This document shows positions 22,975 through 30,677 of a stretch of 38,087 bases of DNA, in pieces. Under the pieces are notes generated by a model that saw only the letters and a program-made list of their open reading frames with translations, made no database searches and was not told the DNA's origin. The position numbers and the translations under genes are program-made. Numbering within the stretch: position 1 is the stretch's first letter; every line of letters begins with the position of its first letter. The stretch is from contig CAZKXX010000029.1 of assembly GCA_964556705.1 (NCBI GenBank), forward strand, positions 1-38,087. Reading direction: 5' to 3'. Origin of the DNA: CAZKXX01 sp964556705 (lineage in GTDB: Bacteria; Acidobacteriota; Terriglobia; UBA7540).

Positions 22975-23568
22975 TCAAAGCAGTCCCTTCGTGGACGGCA
23001 GAAGCTTCTTCAGTCGCTGGTCACGCGAGCAGGCGTAGCGCAACGCGCGCGCGAAGGCTTTGAACAGCGCCTCGACGGCGTGATGGCTGGAACGCCCATA
23101 GGCCACCTTCAGGTGAACGTTCGCCGCGGCGCTGGTGGCAAAGCCGTGAAAGAAATCCTCCAGCAGCTCGACCTGAAGGTCTCCGACGCGCCGCGCCTTG
23201 AGGGGAGCGTTGAGCACCAGATACGGCCGCCCGCTAAGATCAATCGCCGCGACGGCCAGCGTTTCGTCCATGGGCATCACGAAGTATCCCGCGCGGTTGA
23301 TCCCCTTTTTCGCGCCCAGCGCCTCGCGCACCGCCTGGCCGAGCACGAGGCCGACGTCCTCAACGGTGTGGTGCTGGTCCACATCGAGGTCGCCTTTCGC
23401 CGCAAGCTCGAGGTCGAAGCCGCCATGGCGCGCGAAAAGTTCCAGCATGTGGTCGAGAAAGCGGATTCCGGTCGAGACGCGGTAGCGGCCGCGGCCGTCG
23501 AGCGCCAGACGCAGCCGGATGTCCGTCTCGGTGGTGCGGCGATGAATGGCGGCGGTGCGGGATCTCAT
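22975..23568 (-). CDS. hisB: Imidazoleglycerol-phosphate dehydratase
   Basis: A 197-residue monofunctional IGP dehydratase; no phosphatase domain is fused. Mn-binding motifs are present: GIRFLDHMLELFARHGGFDL, the repeated DQHHTVEDVG and GRSSHHAVEALFKAFARAL, and the catalytic E in MPMDETLA. The ATG at 23568 overlaps the hisC stop (ATGA), which indicates translational coupling; AGGATGG lies upstream. An in-frame ATG three codons earlier is less likely. The stop lies next to the heptad arrays of the hisB/hisH spacer. Confidence 0.95.
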   Translation of the reverse strand: MRSRTAAIHRRTTETDIRLRLALDGRGRYRVSTGIRFLDHMLELFARHGGFDLELAAKGDLDVDQHHTVEDVGLVLGQAVREALGAKKGINRAGYFVMPMDETLAVAAIDLSGRPYLVLNAPLKARRVGDLQVELLEDFFHGFATSAAANVHLKVAYGRSSHHAVEALFKAFARALRYACSRDQRLKKLLPSTKGLL

Positions 23569-24692
23569 GCAAACCATCCTGTCTGCGGCTGCGCGAGGAG
23601 TTCGCGGACGGCGCCCTCGCCCGCGCGGCGCTCCATCAGGTCCGAATAGCGCCTGAGCGAGCGGATGAGGCGCCGCGTCTGCGCGGTGGAGCCGACGGTG
23701 AAGCGCAGGCAGCCCGTCAGCCGCGGGTCGTAGCTCCAGTCGCGCACCAGAATTCCTTCCGCGCGCAGCCGGCGGGCGATTTCCGGCGCGCGCGCGCCCA
23801 CGCGGGTCAGCACGAAGTTGGACTTGCTCGGCACGTAAGGCAGGCCGAGGGAAGCGAGAAAGCGCGAGAGCACTTCGCGATTTCGAAGCACTTCAGCGAC
23901 GAGCCGCTTGACGCGCGAAGTGTGACGGATCGCCTCGAGCGCCGCCGCGAGCGCCAGCGAATTCACGGCGAAGGGATTCTGCCCGCGCTGAATCGCTTCG
24001 GCGACCTTGGCGTTGGCGAAGAGCAATCCCATGCGCAGCGCCGCGAGGCCGAACGCTTTGGAAAAAGTGCGCGAGACGACGAGGTTCGGGAAGCGGCGAA
24101 TCCAGGGCAGAACGGTTTCGCCCGAGAACTCGTAATATGCTTCGTCCACCAGCACGAGCGTCTCGGGTGCAGCTTCAAGAATTCTGCGCAGGTGCGCTTT
24201 GGGAACCGTCGTGCCCGTGGGATTATTGGGATTGGCGATGGCCACCCAGCGAATTCGCCGTTTGCGGAGTGTGCGGACGACTTCTTCAACCGGCCAGCGA
24301 AAATGCTCATCGTAACGGACGCGGACGACGCGGCCGCCCGCGACGTTGTGAAAGAATTCGTACACGGGAAACGTCGGCGCGGGCACCAGCAGCGCGTCGC
24401 GCGGGTCCACGAAAGTGTTGACGAGGGTCTGAATCGCGTCGTCGGTGCCGTTGGCGAGGACCGTTTCCTCCGGCTTGACGCCGAACCAGCGCGCCAGTCT
24501 GACGCGCGCGTCGTGATACTCGGGATAGCTGGACAGCATCTCGGGGTCGATGGCGCGGCACAGCGCGCGCACCACTTCCGGTGCGCACCCGACGGTGTTT
24601 TCGTTAAAGTCGAGCCGCAGCTTGCCGCGCCGGCCTTCCTGCGGCGGGCGGTACTTCTTCAGGCGCTGGATGGCTTTTCGAGGCAGAAGCAT
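23565..24692 (-). CDS. hisC: Histidinol-phosphate aminotransferase
   Basis: A 375-residue class I/II PLP aminotransferase that converts imidazole acetol phosphate to histidinol phosphate. Visible: LRLDFNENTVGCAP, SSYPEYHDARVRLA, NGTDDAIQTL, ANPNNPTGT, LVDEAYYEFSG (D183, Y186) and the PLP lysine K212 in SRTFSKAFGLAALRMG. The substrate is inferred mainly from operon context, since HisC-like enzymes may also serve Phe/Tyr synthesis. The ATG follows TTGAGGACGA. Its stop overlaps the hisB start by four bases (ATGA). Confidence 0.94.
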   Translation of the reverse strand: MLLPRKAIQRLKKYRPPQEGRRGKLRLDFNENTVGCAPEVVRALCRAIDPEMLSSYPEYHDARVRLARWFGVKPEETVLANGTDDAIQTLVNTFVDPRDALLVPAPTFPVYEFFHNVAGGRVVRVRYDEHFRWPVEEVVRTLRKRRIRWVAIANPNNPTGTTVPKAHLRRILEAAPETLVLVDEAYYEFSGETVLPWIRRFPNLVVSRTFSKAFGLAALRMGLLFANAKVAEAIQRGQNPFAVNSLALAAALEAIRHTSRVKRLVAEVLRNREVLSRFLASLGLPYVPSKSNFVLTRVGARAPEIARRLRAEGILVRDWSYDPRLTGCLRFTVGSTAQTRRLIRSLRRYSDLMERRAGEGAVRELLAQPQTGWFA

Positions 24693-24705
24693 TCGTCCTC
24701 AAGTC

Positions 24706-24821
24706 TTGTCAGTCGTTGGTTGTGCGTTGTTGGTTGTCAGTTGTTCGTGGTCGTCGCGTCTGGAAAGCCTCGCCGAGAGCCACCGCCTTCTCCTCAACCA
24801 ACATCCCACCACTGACAAATC
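24706..24821. repeat. Heptad hairpin element 10 (GTTGGTT type), hisD/hisC spacer
   Basis: Left arm (24708-24756): GTCAGTC, GTTGGTT, GTGCGTT, GTTGGTT, GTCAGTT, GTTCGTG, GTCGTCG, seven tandem heptads. Right arm (about 24795-24819), read reversed: GTCAGTG, GTGGGAT, GTTGGTT, G. The loop is about 40 nt. The element fills nearly the whole 127-nt spacer; the right arm ends at the hisD stop. Confidence 0.85.
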
Positions 24822-26100
24822 ACACCGTCCCCTCGTCTCCTTTTCGAAACCGGACGTCCATCGAATAGGCGTGCGCTTTCAGCCCTTCGGCATTTGCCAG
24901 CGTCACGACGGCGCGGCGCAGGCGGCGAAGCCCGCGCGCGTCGAGTTTTTGGAAGGAAATCGTCTTGAGAAAGTCGGCCACCGTCAGTCCACCGCGCAGG
25001 CGCGCCGCGCCGCCCGTGGGGAGAATGTGATTCGGCCCCGAAGCGTAATCACCCGCGGCCACGGGGCTCCAGGAACCGAGAAAAATCGAGCCCGCGGAGC
25101 GGATGCGGCCGAGGAGGGGCGCCGCATCCTCAAGGAGCGTCAGGTGCTCGGGCGCGAGCGAGTCGGCAAGCGCCGCGGCTTCTTCCAGATTTCGCGTAAG
25201 GATAATCGCGCCCTGCGCGGCAAGGGATTTTTCGGCCACCGGCAGCCGCAGCTCGCGGAGGATTTTTGCGGCGGCGGCCTGCACGCGCAGCGCAAAACGC
25301 ATCGAAGGCGTGATGAGAATGGCGAGCGCATCGGGATCGTGCTCGGCCTGGGCGACCAGGTCGGCCGCAACCCATTGGGGATTGCCTTTCGCGCCCACGA
25401 CGACGAGTTCGCTCGGACCGGCGACGAAATCGATGCCGCATTCGCCCGCGACGAGTTTTTTCGCCGCCGCGACGTAGCGATTTCCCGGACCGACGATCTT
25501 GTCGGCGCGCGGGACGCTTTCCGTGCCGTAAGCGAAGGCGGCAATTGCCTGCGCGCCGCCGAGCCGGAAAATCTTTTCCACGCCGAGCAGGTCCGCGGCA
25601 ACCAGCACCGCGGGCGCGGGACGCGGCGAAGTGACCAGGACCTCGCGGACGCCCGCCACCTGCGCGGGAATCACGCTCATCAGCACGGTCGAAGGAAGCG
25701 GAAAGCGCCCGCCGGGCACGTAGCAGGCGACGCGCTCGAGGGGTCGCACGAGCTGGCCCACGCGAACGCCCGCGCCGTTCGCGGCCCGCCAGGCGCGCGG
25801 AAGTTGCCGTCGCGCCACGGCGCGGATGTTGCGCGCCGCCACGCGAAGCGCTGAGACGAACCCTTCGGGCACCGCGTCGTAGGCGCGGCGGATTTCAGCG
25901 CGGTTGACCGTGAAGCCGGCTCGGGTCAGGTCGAGCCCGTCAAACTTTTTCGAAAGGGCGACGAGCGCACTGTCGCCCCGGCGGCGGACGTCAGCGAGAA
26001 TGCGGCGCGCCGCGCGCTCCGCTTCCGCCAGACTCACCTGGCGCGCGCGGCCGACGCGGTCGAGCGCTTTCCGGTCCGTGCTGCGGACGATTTTCAGCAT
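24820..26100 (-). CDS. hisD: Histidinol dehydrogenase
   Basis: A 426-residue zinc enzyme that oxidises histidinol to histidine in two NAD-dependent steps. Family marks: CYVPGGRFPLPSTVLM, RLGGAQAIAAFAYGT, KIVGPGNRYVAAAK, DFVAGPSELVVV, the zinc/catalytic AQAEHDPDA, SLAPEHLTLL and the C-terminal GPNHILPTGGAARLRGGLTVADFLK. Length fits. It begins three bases after the hisG stop, so it is very probably cotranscribed and coupled. The stop abuts the heptad repeat of the hisD/hisC spacer. Confidence 0.96.
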   Translation of the reverse strand: MLKIVRSTDRKALDRVGRARQVSLAEAERAARRILADVRRRGDSALVALSKKFDGLDLTRAGFTVNRAEIRRAYDAVPEGFVSALRVAARNIRAVARRQLPRAWRAANGAGVRVGQLVRPLERVACYVPGGRFPLPSTVLMSVIPAQVAGVREVLVTSPRPAPAVLVAADLLGVEKIFRLGGAQAIAAFAYGTESVPRADKIVGPGNRYVAAAKKLVAGECGIDFVAGPSELVVVGAKGNPQWVAADLVAQAEHDPDALAILITPSMRFALRVQAAAAKILRELRLPVAEKSLAAQGAIILTRNLEEAAALADSLAPEHLTLLEDAAPLLGRIRSAGSIFLGSWSPVAAGDYASGPNHILPTGGAARLRGGLTVADFLKTISFQKLDARGLRRLRRAVVTLANAEGLKAHAYSMDVRFRKGDEGTV

Positions 26101-26103
26101 GGT

Positions 26104-26973
26104 CTAGATCACAATCTTGTTCAGCGGGTACTCGACAATGCCCTGCGCGCGCGCCGCTTTGAGCCGCGGGATGATTTCGCGCACCGTCTTTTCCTCGATA
26201 ATCGTGTTGACCGCCACCCACTCCGGATCGCTGAGCGAGGAAATCGTCGGACGCTTCAACGCCGGCAGGGCGCCGAGCACGCGGTCGAGGTCTTCCTTGC
26301 GCACGTTGAGCATCAGCCCGACTTTGCCGGAAGCTTCGATGGCCGCCTTGAGCAGCATCACGATGGTCTCAATCTTCTCGCGCTTCCAGGCATCGTCCCA
26401 CGCCGCGGAATTGGCGATGAACTTGGTGTTCGATTCGAGCACGGTCTCGACGATGCGCAGCCCGTTGGCGCGCAGCGACGAGCCCGTCTCGGTCACTTCG
26501 ACGATGGCGTCGGCGAGCACCGGCGGCTTCACTTCCGTCGCGCCCCAGGAGAATTCCACCTTGGCTCTGACGCCGTTCTGCGCGAGGTAGCGCTCCGTGA
26601 CGTGAACGAGTTCGGTGGCGATGGTTTTTCCCTCGAGATCGCGGACGGACTGGAACGGAGATTTCTCCGGCACGGCGAGCACCCAGCGGACTTTGCCGAA
26701 CGTCTGCTTGGCGTAGATGAGGTCGGCGACTTCCACGACGTTTGCTTCGTTTTCGAGCACCCAGTCCCTGCCGGTCAGGCCGGCGTCGAGGATGCCGTCC
26801 TCGACATAGCGCGCCATCTCCTGCGCGCGGATCAGCATGCATTCAATCTCTTCGTCGTCCACCACCGGGAAATAGGAGCGCGGGTTCACCGTGATTTCGT
26901 AGCCGGCGCGACGGAAGAGCTGCAGCGACGCTTCCTGAAGGCTCCCCTTGGGAATTCCGAGTTTCAACTTCAT
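26104..26973 (-). CDS. hisG: ATP phosphoribosyltransferase, long form
   Basis: A 289-residue HisG that condenses ATP and PRPP, the first and feedback-controlled step of histidine synthesis. Visible: LKLGIPKGSLQEASLQLFRRAGY, DAGLTGRDWVLE, the PRPP loop VTETGSSLRANGLRIV and a C-terminal regulatory domain ending VNTIIEEKTVREIIPRLKAARAQGIVEYPL. That domain (about 215-289) marks the long form, which needs no HisZ. The ATG at 26973 overlaps the hisI stop (ATGA). An open frame continues upstream within hisI but is a shadow. Confidence 0.96.
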   Translation of the reverse strand: MKLKLGIPKGSLQEASLQLFRRAGYEITVNPRSYFPVVDDEEIECMLIRAQEMARYVEDGILDAGLTGRDWVLENEANVVEVADLIYAKQTFGKVRWVLAVPEKSPFQSVRDLEGKTIATELVHVTERYLAQNGVRAKVEFSWGATEVKPPVLADAIVEVTETGSSLRANGLRIVETVLESNTKFIANSAAWDDAWKREKIETIVMLLKAAIEASGKVGLMLNVRKEDLDRVLGALPALKRPTISSLSDPEWVAVNTIIEEKTVREIIPRLKAARAQGIVEYPLNKIVI

Positions 26974-27359
26974 GTCTGACTCTCCTGGCTGGATCCGTAA
27001 ACCTCTCGGGGGTCGAATTCGCGCGGAAGGATGATTTCCTCTCCCCCTTCCGTCAGCCGGCGGAAGAAACACGACCGGTAGCCCAGGTGGCAGCAGCCGG
27101 GTCCGGCCAGCTCCGCCTGGATGAGCAGCGCGTCCTGGTCGCAATCGACGCGCACCTCGCGCACTTGCAGGCGGTGGCCGGAAGTTTCGCCCTTCGTCCA
27201 CAGCTTGTTCCGGCTGCGGCTGAAAAACGTCACGGCGCCGGTGGACAAAGTCCTGTCGAAAGCTTCGTCGTTCATGTAGCCGAGCATCAGCACCTTACCG
27301 GTCCGGTGGTCCTGAACGATGGCCGGAATGAGTCCGTCTTTGAAGTTGAGTTCGATCAC
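26970..27359 (-). CDS. hisI: Phosphoribosyl-AMP cyclohydrolase
   Basis: A 129-residue monofunctional HisI that opens the purine ring of PR-AMP. Motifs: VLMLGYMNDEAF, FFSRSRNKLWTKGETSGH, the metal-binding DCDQDALL and CCHLGYRSCFFR. No HisE (pyrophosphohydrolase) domain follows, and no separate hisE is in the window. The start is taken as GTG at 27359, six bases after GGAGAGG; a TTG five codons upstream overlaps that site. It is the first structural gene after the attenuator, unusual because hisI often stands near the end of his operons. A perfect hairpin (27376-27390) lies just before the ribosome binding site. Confidence 0.94.
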   Translation of the reverse strand: MIELNFKDGLIPAIVQDHRTGKVLMLGYMNDEAFDRTLSTGAVTFFSRSRNKLWTKGETSGHRLQVREVRVDCDQDALLIQAELAGPGCCHLGYRSCFFRRLTEGGEEIILPREFDPREVYGSSQESQT

Positions 27360-27375
27360 GCGTAACCTCTCCAAG

Positions 27376-27390
27376 GGGCGCGAGGCGCCC
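27376..27390 (-). other. Hairpin between the his attenuator and the hisI ribosome binding site
   Basis: GGGCGC and GCGCCC enclose a three-base loop, a perfect 6-bp GC stem. It lies between the T-run of the attenuator and GGAGAGG of hisI. It could influence initiation on hisI or protect the 5' end after processing, but this is only inference. Confidence 0.4.
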
Positions 27391-27397
27391 GAAAATG

Positions 27398-27430
27398 AAA
27401 AAGCCCGCTGGACTCGGGGGTCAGCGGGCC
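27398..27430 (-). terminator. his operon attenuator terminator
   Basis: On the minus strand GCCCGCTG (27429-27422) pairs with CAGCGGGC (27410-27403) around an 11-nt loop and is followed at once by TTTTT (27402-27398) and then CATTTTC. This is a standard intrinsic terminator located before the first his gene. The 5' arm CCCGCTGAC (27428-27420) is also a perfect complement of GTCAGCGGG (27476-27468) in the leader peptide gene, which provides the alternative antiterminator pairing. Confidence 0.88.
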
Positions 27431-27456
27431 TTCTGACTTCTTACTCTCGCAGCGCC

Positions 27457-27528
27457 TCAGGCGCTGACCCGCTGACACCCCGCCCGGTGGTGCGAATGGT
27501 GGTGGTGATGTGCCAGCGAGTTCATCAT
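27457..27528 (-). CDS. hisL: Histidine operon leader peptide
   Basis: A 23-codon frame beginning ATG ATG at 27528 and ending TGA at 27457. Residues 7-14 are HHHHHSHH: seven His codons among eight, a composition that chance alone hardly explains just upstream of a his operon. The tail is RAGCQRVSA. Family knowledge: in his attenuation, ribosome stalling at His codons when charged tRNA-His is scarce prevents terminator formation. Here the codons after the His run contain GTCAGCGGG, the segment that can pair with the terminator 5' arm, and the stop codon sits in the loop of a further hairpin (AGCGCC-TGA-GGCGCT). No clear ribosome binding site is visible. Confidence 0.9.
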   Translation of the reverse strand: MMNSLAHHHHHSHHRAGCQRVSA

Positions 27529-27542
27529 AAAGGCGAACTGGT

Positions 27543-27572
27543 AAGGTACCTCGACGCGCGCGAAACTGTCAA
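27543..27572 (-). promoter_or_regulatory. Predicted his operon promoter
   Basis: On the minus strand a perfect TTGACA (27567-27572) is followed after 18 nt by TACCTT (27543-27548). The -10 is poor (three of six), so the exact start is uncertain, but a start near 27536 would place the hisL ATG only about 8 nt into the transcript and give an attenuated RNA of about 140 nt. Confidence 0.5.
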
Positions 27573-27766
27573 CAACAAATCCCGAGTCCTAGCTTCGGCG
27601 TGGTTGGAAAAGGCGGGTAGCCGTCTCGCCGGCGAAGGGCGAACCGTACCCCCGTTCACCGACCGACTGGTCGGGAAGGTGCGTTAATGCGAAATTAACC
27701 CTTTTTCTACCAACGCGTTACGGACGCGATCGGGAATGTATTCTCATTCAAGTCCCTGGCCGCTGT
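27573..27766. other. Intergenic region between the his and fab promoters
   Basis: No reading frame with a start signal. It holds a hairpin CCGACC-GACT-GGTCGG (near 27658-27673) and, just after it on the plus strand, GTTAAT-GCGAA-ATTAAC (27683-27699) followed by CCTTTTT. Together these could be the 3' end of a small plus-strand RNA, but I recognise no known RNA family. Confidence 0.35.
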
Positions 27767-27794
27767 TTGACTTTGGCCTCATCCGAGTTATAAT
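27767..27794 (+). promoter_or_regulatory. Promoter of the yceD-rpmF-fab operon
   Basis: TTGACT (27767-27772) and a perfect TATAAT (27789-27794) are 16 nt apart. Transcription would begin near 27801, giving a leader of about 20 nt before the GTG of yceD. This is the clearest promoter ahead of the whole plus-strand cluster up to etfA. Confidence 0.8.
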
Positions 27795-27820
27795 GTAAGT
27801 TTTGCGGCGGCGAGGCCACC

Positions 27821-28327
27821 GTGTTGATCAGCGTTCAGGAACTGGAACTCCACCGGGTGGTGGTTTCGAAGGTGTACTCCCCGGGGTCGCTGGACTACCA
27901 CGGAGCGGAATTCCGGCAACTCAGCGACCTTGCCGTCAACGCCGTCGCCGAACTGGTGGGGGGAGAGATCCGCATCCGCGGACACATGGAGACGCGGGTG
28001 ACAGCCGACTGCGACCGCTGTCTGGGTCCGGTGGAAATTCCTGTGGCGAGAGAATTCGACCTGTTCTACCGGCCGCTGGAATCGATCGCGCGCGACGAAG
28101 AGATTGAAGTTCCCACCGACGAGCTCAATGTCGGCTTTTATTCGGGCGAAGGAATCGGGCTGGCCGACCTGGTCACCGAGCAGGTGATCCTGTCGATTCC
28201 GATGAAGGTGGTCTGCCGGCCCGACTGCCGGGGACTGTGCCCGATCTGCGCCGCGGACCTGAATCGAACGACCTGCGATTGCCCGAAGGGGCGCGGCGAT
28301 TCGCCGTTCGCGGCCCTGCTGGAATAG
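27821..28327 (+). CDS. yceD: YceD/DUF177 family protein
   Basis: A 168-residue protein of the DUF177 family, nearly always encoded just before rpmF. It carries a CDRC pair near residue 64 and a C-terminal Cys-rich segment CRPDCRGLCPICAADLN followed by CDC, which looks like a metal-binding knuckle. Family knowledge: the plant homologue is linked to 23S rRNA accumulation, and the bacterial role is likely in ribosome assembly, but no reaction is established. The start is taken as GTG at 27821 after GCGAGG; a TTG follows directly. A GC-rich hairpin (28332-28349) separates it from rpmF. Confidence 0.9.
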   Translation: MLISVQELELHRVVVSKVYSPGSLDYHGAEFRQLSDLAVNAVAELVGGEIRIRGHMETRVTADCDRCLGPVEIPVAREFDLFYRPLESIARDEEIEVPTDELNVGFYSGEGIGLADLVTEQVILSIPMKVVCRPDCRGLCPICAADLNRTTCDCPKGRGDSPFAALLE

Positions 28328-28374
28328 AGGGCGCCCCGTGAGCGGGGCGGGCGCCGGAAAGAGTCAGAGAAAAC

Positions 28375-28560
28375 ATGCCGAATCCGAAACGAAGACATTC
28401 CAAGGCGCGGCGTAACCGCCGCCGGGCGCACGACCATCTTGCGCGGCCCCGGCTCTCGGAGTGCCCGCATTGCCACGAAGCCAAGCTGCCCCATCAGGCC
28501 TGCCCGCATTGCGGATACTATCGCGGGCGCGAAGCCGTCCTGATCGAAGAGACGGCCTGA
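28375..28560 (+). CDS. rpmF: 50S ribosomal protein L32, zinc type
   Basis: A 61-residue L32. The N-terminus MPNPKRRHSKARRNRRRAHD is diagnostic and the two CxxC pairs (CPHC, then CPHCG) make a zinc ribbon. The C-terminus is GREAVLIEE-like. It follows yceD as in most bacteria and leads into plsX. The ribosome binding site is only a weak AGAG. Confidence 0.97.
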   Translation: MPNPKRRHSKARRNRRRAHDHLARPRLSECPHCHEAKLPHQACPHCGYYRGREAVLIEETA

Positions 28561-28630
28561 GTCTGGCGGGGCCGCCCGCCGTCCCTCCCGCCGAGCGGGA
28601 CCGGGGCGGTGAGGCCCGCTTGCTGACCGC

Positions 28631-29647
28631 ATGAGTCTTCCACGCATCGCGCTGGACGCCATGGGGACCGATGCCGCTCCGGTTGCGGAAGTGGAGGGCG
28701 CGGTCCTGGCAGCCAGGGAGCGGCTGGCGGAAATCGTTCTGGTGGGGCGCGAGGACGTCGTGAAGCGCGAGCTGGCGCGGCGGAACGCGCGCGGGCTGGC
28801 GCTCGAAATCGTCCCCGCGGCGGAAGTCATTTCCATGGACGAGGAGCCGGCGCGGGCCTTTCGCCGCAAGCGCGACTCCTCGATTCGCGTCGCCGCGCGC
28901 CTGGTGCGCGAAGGTCAGGTGCAGGGCTTCATCAGCGCGGGCTCGACCGGCGCGACGATGACAGCGGCGAAAATCACGCTCGGCACGCTGGAAGGCGTGG
29001 AGCGGCCGGCCCTCGCCGCCCTGATGCCGACGGCGAAAGGAACTCCGACGATTGTGCTCGACGTGGGCGCGAACGCGGAGTGTTCCGCGCACAACCTCGA
29101 ACAGTTTGCGGTGATGGGCGAGGTTTTCGCCCGCGTCGTGCTGGGTTTTCGTAAGCCGCGCGTGGGCCTGCTTTCGAGCGGCGAGGAGGCCACGAAAGGC
29201 ACCGAGGTGGTTCGTGAAGCGCACCGACGGCTGTGCTTGCTGCCGCTGAATTTCGTGGGGAACGTCGAAGGGCGCGACCTCTGCATGGGGCGCGTGGACG
29301 TCATCGTCACCGACGGGTTTACCGGAAACGTCGCGCTCAAGACCAGCGAAGGCGTGGCGCAGGTGCTGACGGGCTGGCTGAAGGAAGCTTTGTCGAGCAC
29401 GGTGACGGCGAAAGTGGGTTACGTACTGGCGCGGCGCGCTCTGGGGGATTTCAAGAAGCGCGCCGATTACACCGAATACGGCGGGGCGCCGCTGCTCGGC
29501 GTGCGCGGCTTCTGCATGGTTTGCCACGGCGGGTCGAACTCGAACGCCATCAAGAACGCGATTCGCGTGGCCGCCGAATTTGTGCGCGGGCGCGTCAACG
29601 AGAAGATCGAACGCGAGCTGACGGGCACGGCGATGGCGCGTTCCTGA
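28631..29647 (+). CDS. plsX: Phosphate acyltransferase PlsX
   Basis: A 338-residue PlsX, which makes acyl-phosphate from acyl-ACP for phospholipid synthesis. Signatures: IALDAMGTDAAP, GFISAGSTGATM, VLDVGANAECSAHNLEQFAVMG, LLSSGEEATKGTEVVREAH, FVGNVEGRDL and IVTDGFTGNVALKT, with the terminal YGGAPLLGV. Length is typical. The ATG at 28631 has no close ribosome binding site, so coupling to rpmF translation or a slightly different start is possible. fabH follows after 48 nt. Confidence 0.96.
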   Translation: MSLPRIALDAMGTDAAPVAEVEGAVLAARERLAEIVLVGREDVVKRELARRNARGLALEIVPAAEVISMDEEPARAFRRKRDSSIRVAARLVREGQVQGFISAGSTGATMTAAKITLGTLEGVERPALAALMPTAKGTPTIVLDVGANAECSAHNLEQFAVMGEVFARVVLGFRKPRVGLLSSGEEATKGTEVVREAHRRLCLLPLNFVGNVEGRDLCMGRVDVIVTDGFTGNVALKTSEGVAQVLTGWLKEALSSTVTAKVGYVLARRALGDFKKRADYTEYGGAPLLGVRGFCMVCHGGSNSNAIKNAIRVAAEFVRGRVNEKIERELTGTAMARS

Positions 29648-29695
29648 GCGCCCGCGGCCCGAAATCTGGCAAGAAGAATGGAGCACTGAAATCGC

Positions 29696-30676
29696 ATGAT
29701 TAGGTCAGGCATTCTGGGGACCGGGACCGCGCTCCCTTCCAAAGTCATCACCAATGCGGACCTTGAGAAGATGGTCGAGACGTCTGACCAGTGGATCACC
29801 GACCGGACGGGCATCAAGGAGCGCCGGCAGGCGGCACCGGAGGAGACGACCTCGAAGCTCTCGGTCGCGGCTTCGCGCCGGGCGCTGGAGATGGCGGGCC
29901 TTGAGCCCAAGGACCTCGACCTCATCATCTGCTCGACGATTTCGCCGGACATGCCGCTGCCCGCCACGGCCTCGTTCATCCAGCACGAGCTGGGCGCGCG
30001 GCCCGTCTGCGCCTTCGATCTGGCGGCAGCGTGCTCGGGGTTCCTGTTCGGCCTCACCGTCACCGACCAGTTCATCCGCACTGGCAAGTCGCGCTATGCG
30101 CTGGTGGTGGGCGCCGAGCTGCTCTCGCGCTACATTGACTACAAGGACCGCGCGACGTGCGTCATTTTCGGCGATGGCGTGGCGGCGGGCGTTCTCGGCC
30201 CGTGCGAACCGCCCTCCGGCATCCTCGCCGCCGAAATGCACACCAACGGACTTTACGCCGACCACCTCTATATCCCTGCCGGAGGCACGGCCAAGCCAGC
30301 CACCTGCGAGACCGTTCAGGCGCGCGAGCACTACATCAAGATGCGCGGCAACGAACTGTTCAAAGTTGCCGTGCGAAGCCTCGAGGAGGTCTCGCGGCGC
30401 GTCCTTGATGAAGCCGGAGTCAAGCCAGAGGACTTAAGCCTGCTCATTCCCCATCAGGCCAATCAGCGAATCACGGAAGCGGTGCGCGAGCGTCTGGGCC
30501 TGCCCGCCGAGAAGGTCTATTCGAACATCGCGCGGGTGGGCAACACGTCCTCGGCCTCGATTCCCATTTGTCTCGACGAGTGCGTGCGCGAAGGGCGCAT
30601 CCGCAAAGGCGACCTGATCCTGATGTCCGCCTTCGGCGCGGGAGTCACGTGGGGCGCTGTGCTGATGCGGTGGTGA
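29696..30676 (+). CDS. fabH: 3-oxoacyl-ACP synthase III
   Basis: A 326-residue KAS III that starts fatty acid synthesis by condensing acetyl-CoA (or a branched acyl-CoA) with malonyl-ACP. The catalytic triad is complete: C113 in AAACSGFLFGL, H253 in IPHQANQRI and N283 in NIARVGNTSSASIP. The N-terminus GILGTGTALPSKVITN and the C-terminal SAFGAGVTWGAVLMRW are typical. The stop overlaps the beginning of the octad palindrome at 30678-30709. Confidence 0.97.
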   Translation: MIRSGILGTGTALPSKVITNADLEKMVETSDQWITDRTGIKERRQAAPEETTSKLSVAASRRALEMAGLEPKDLDLIICSTISPDMPLPATASFIQHELGARPVCAFDLAAACSGFLFGLTVTDQFIRTGKSRYALVVGAELLSRYIDYKDRATCVIFGDGVAAGVLGPCEPPSGILAAEMHTNGLYADHLYIPAGGTAKPATCETVQAREHYIKMRGNELFKVAVRSLEEVSRRVLDEAGVKPEDLSLLIPHQANQRITEAVRERLGLPAEKVYSNIARVGNTSSASIPICLDECVREGRIRKGDLILMSAFGAGVTWGAVLMRW

Positions 30677-30677
30677 A

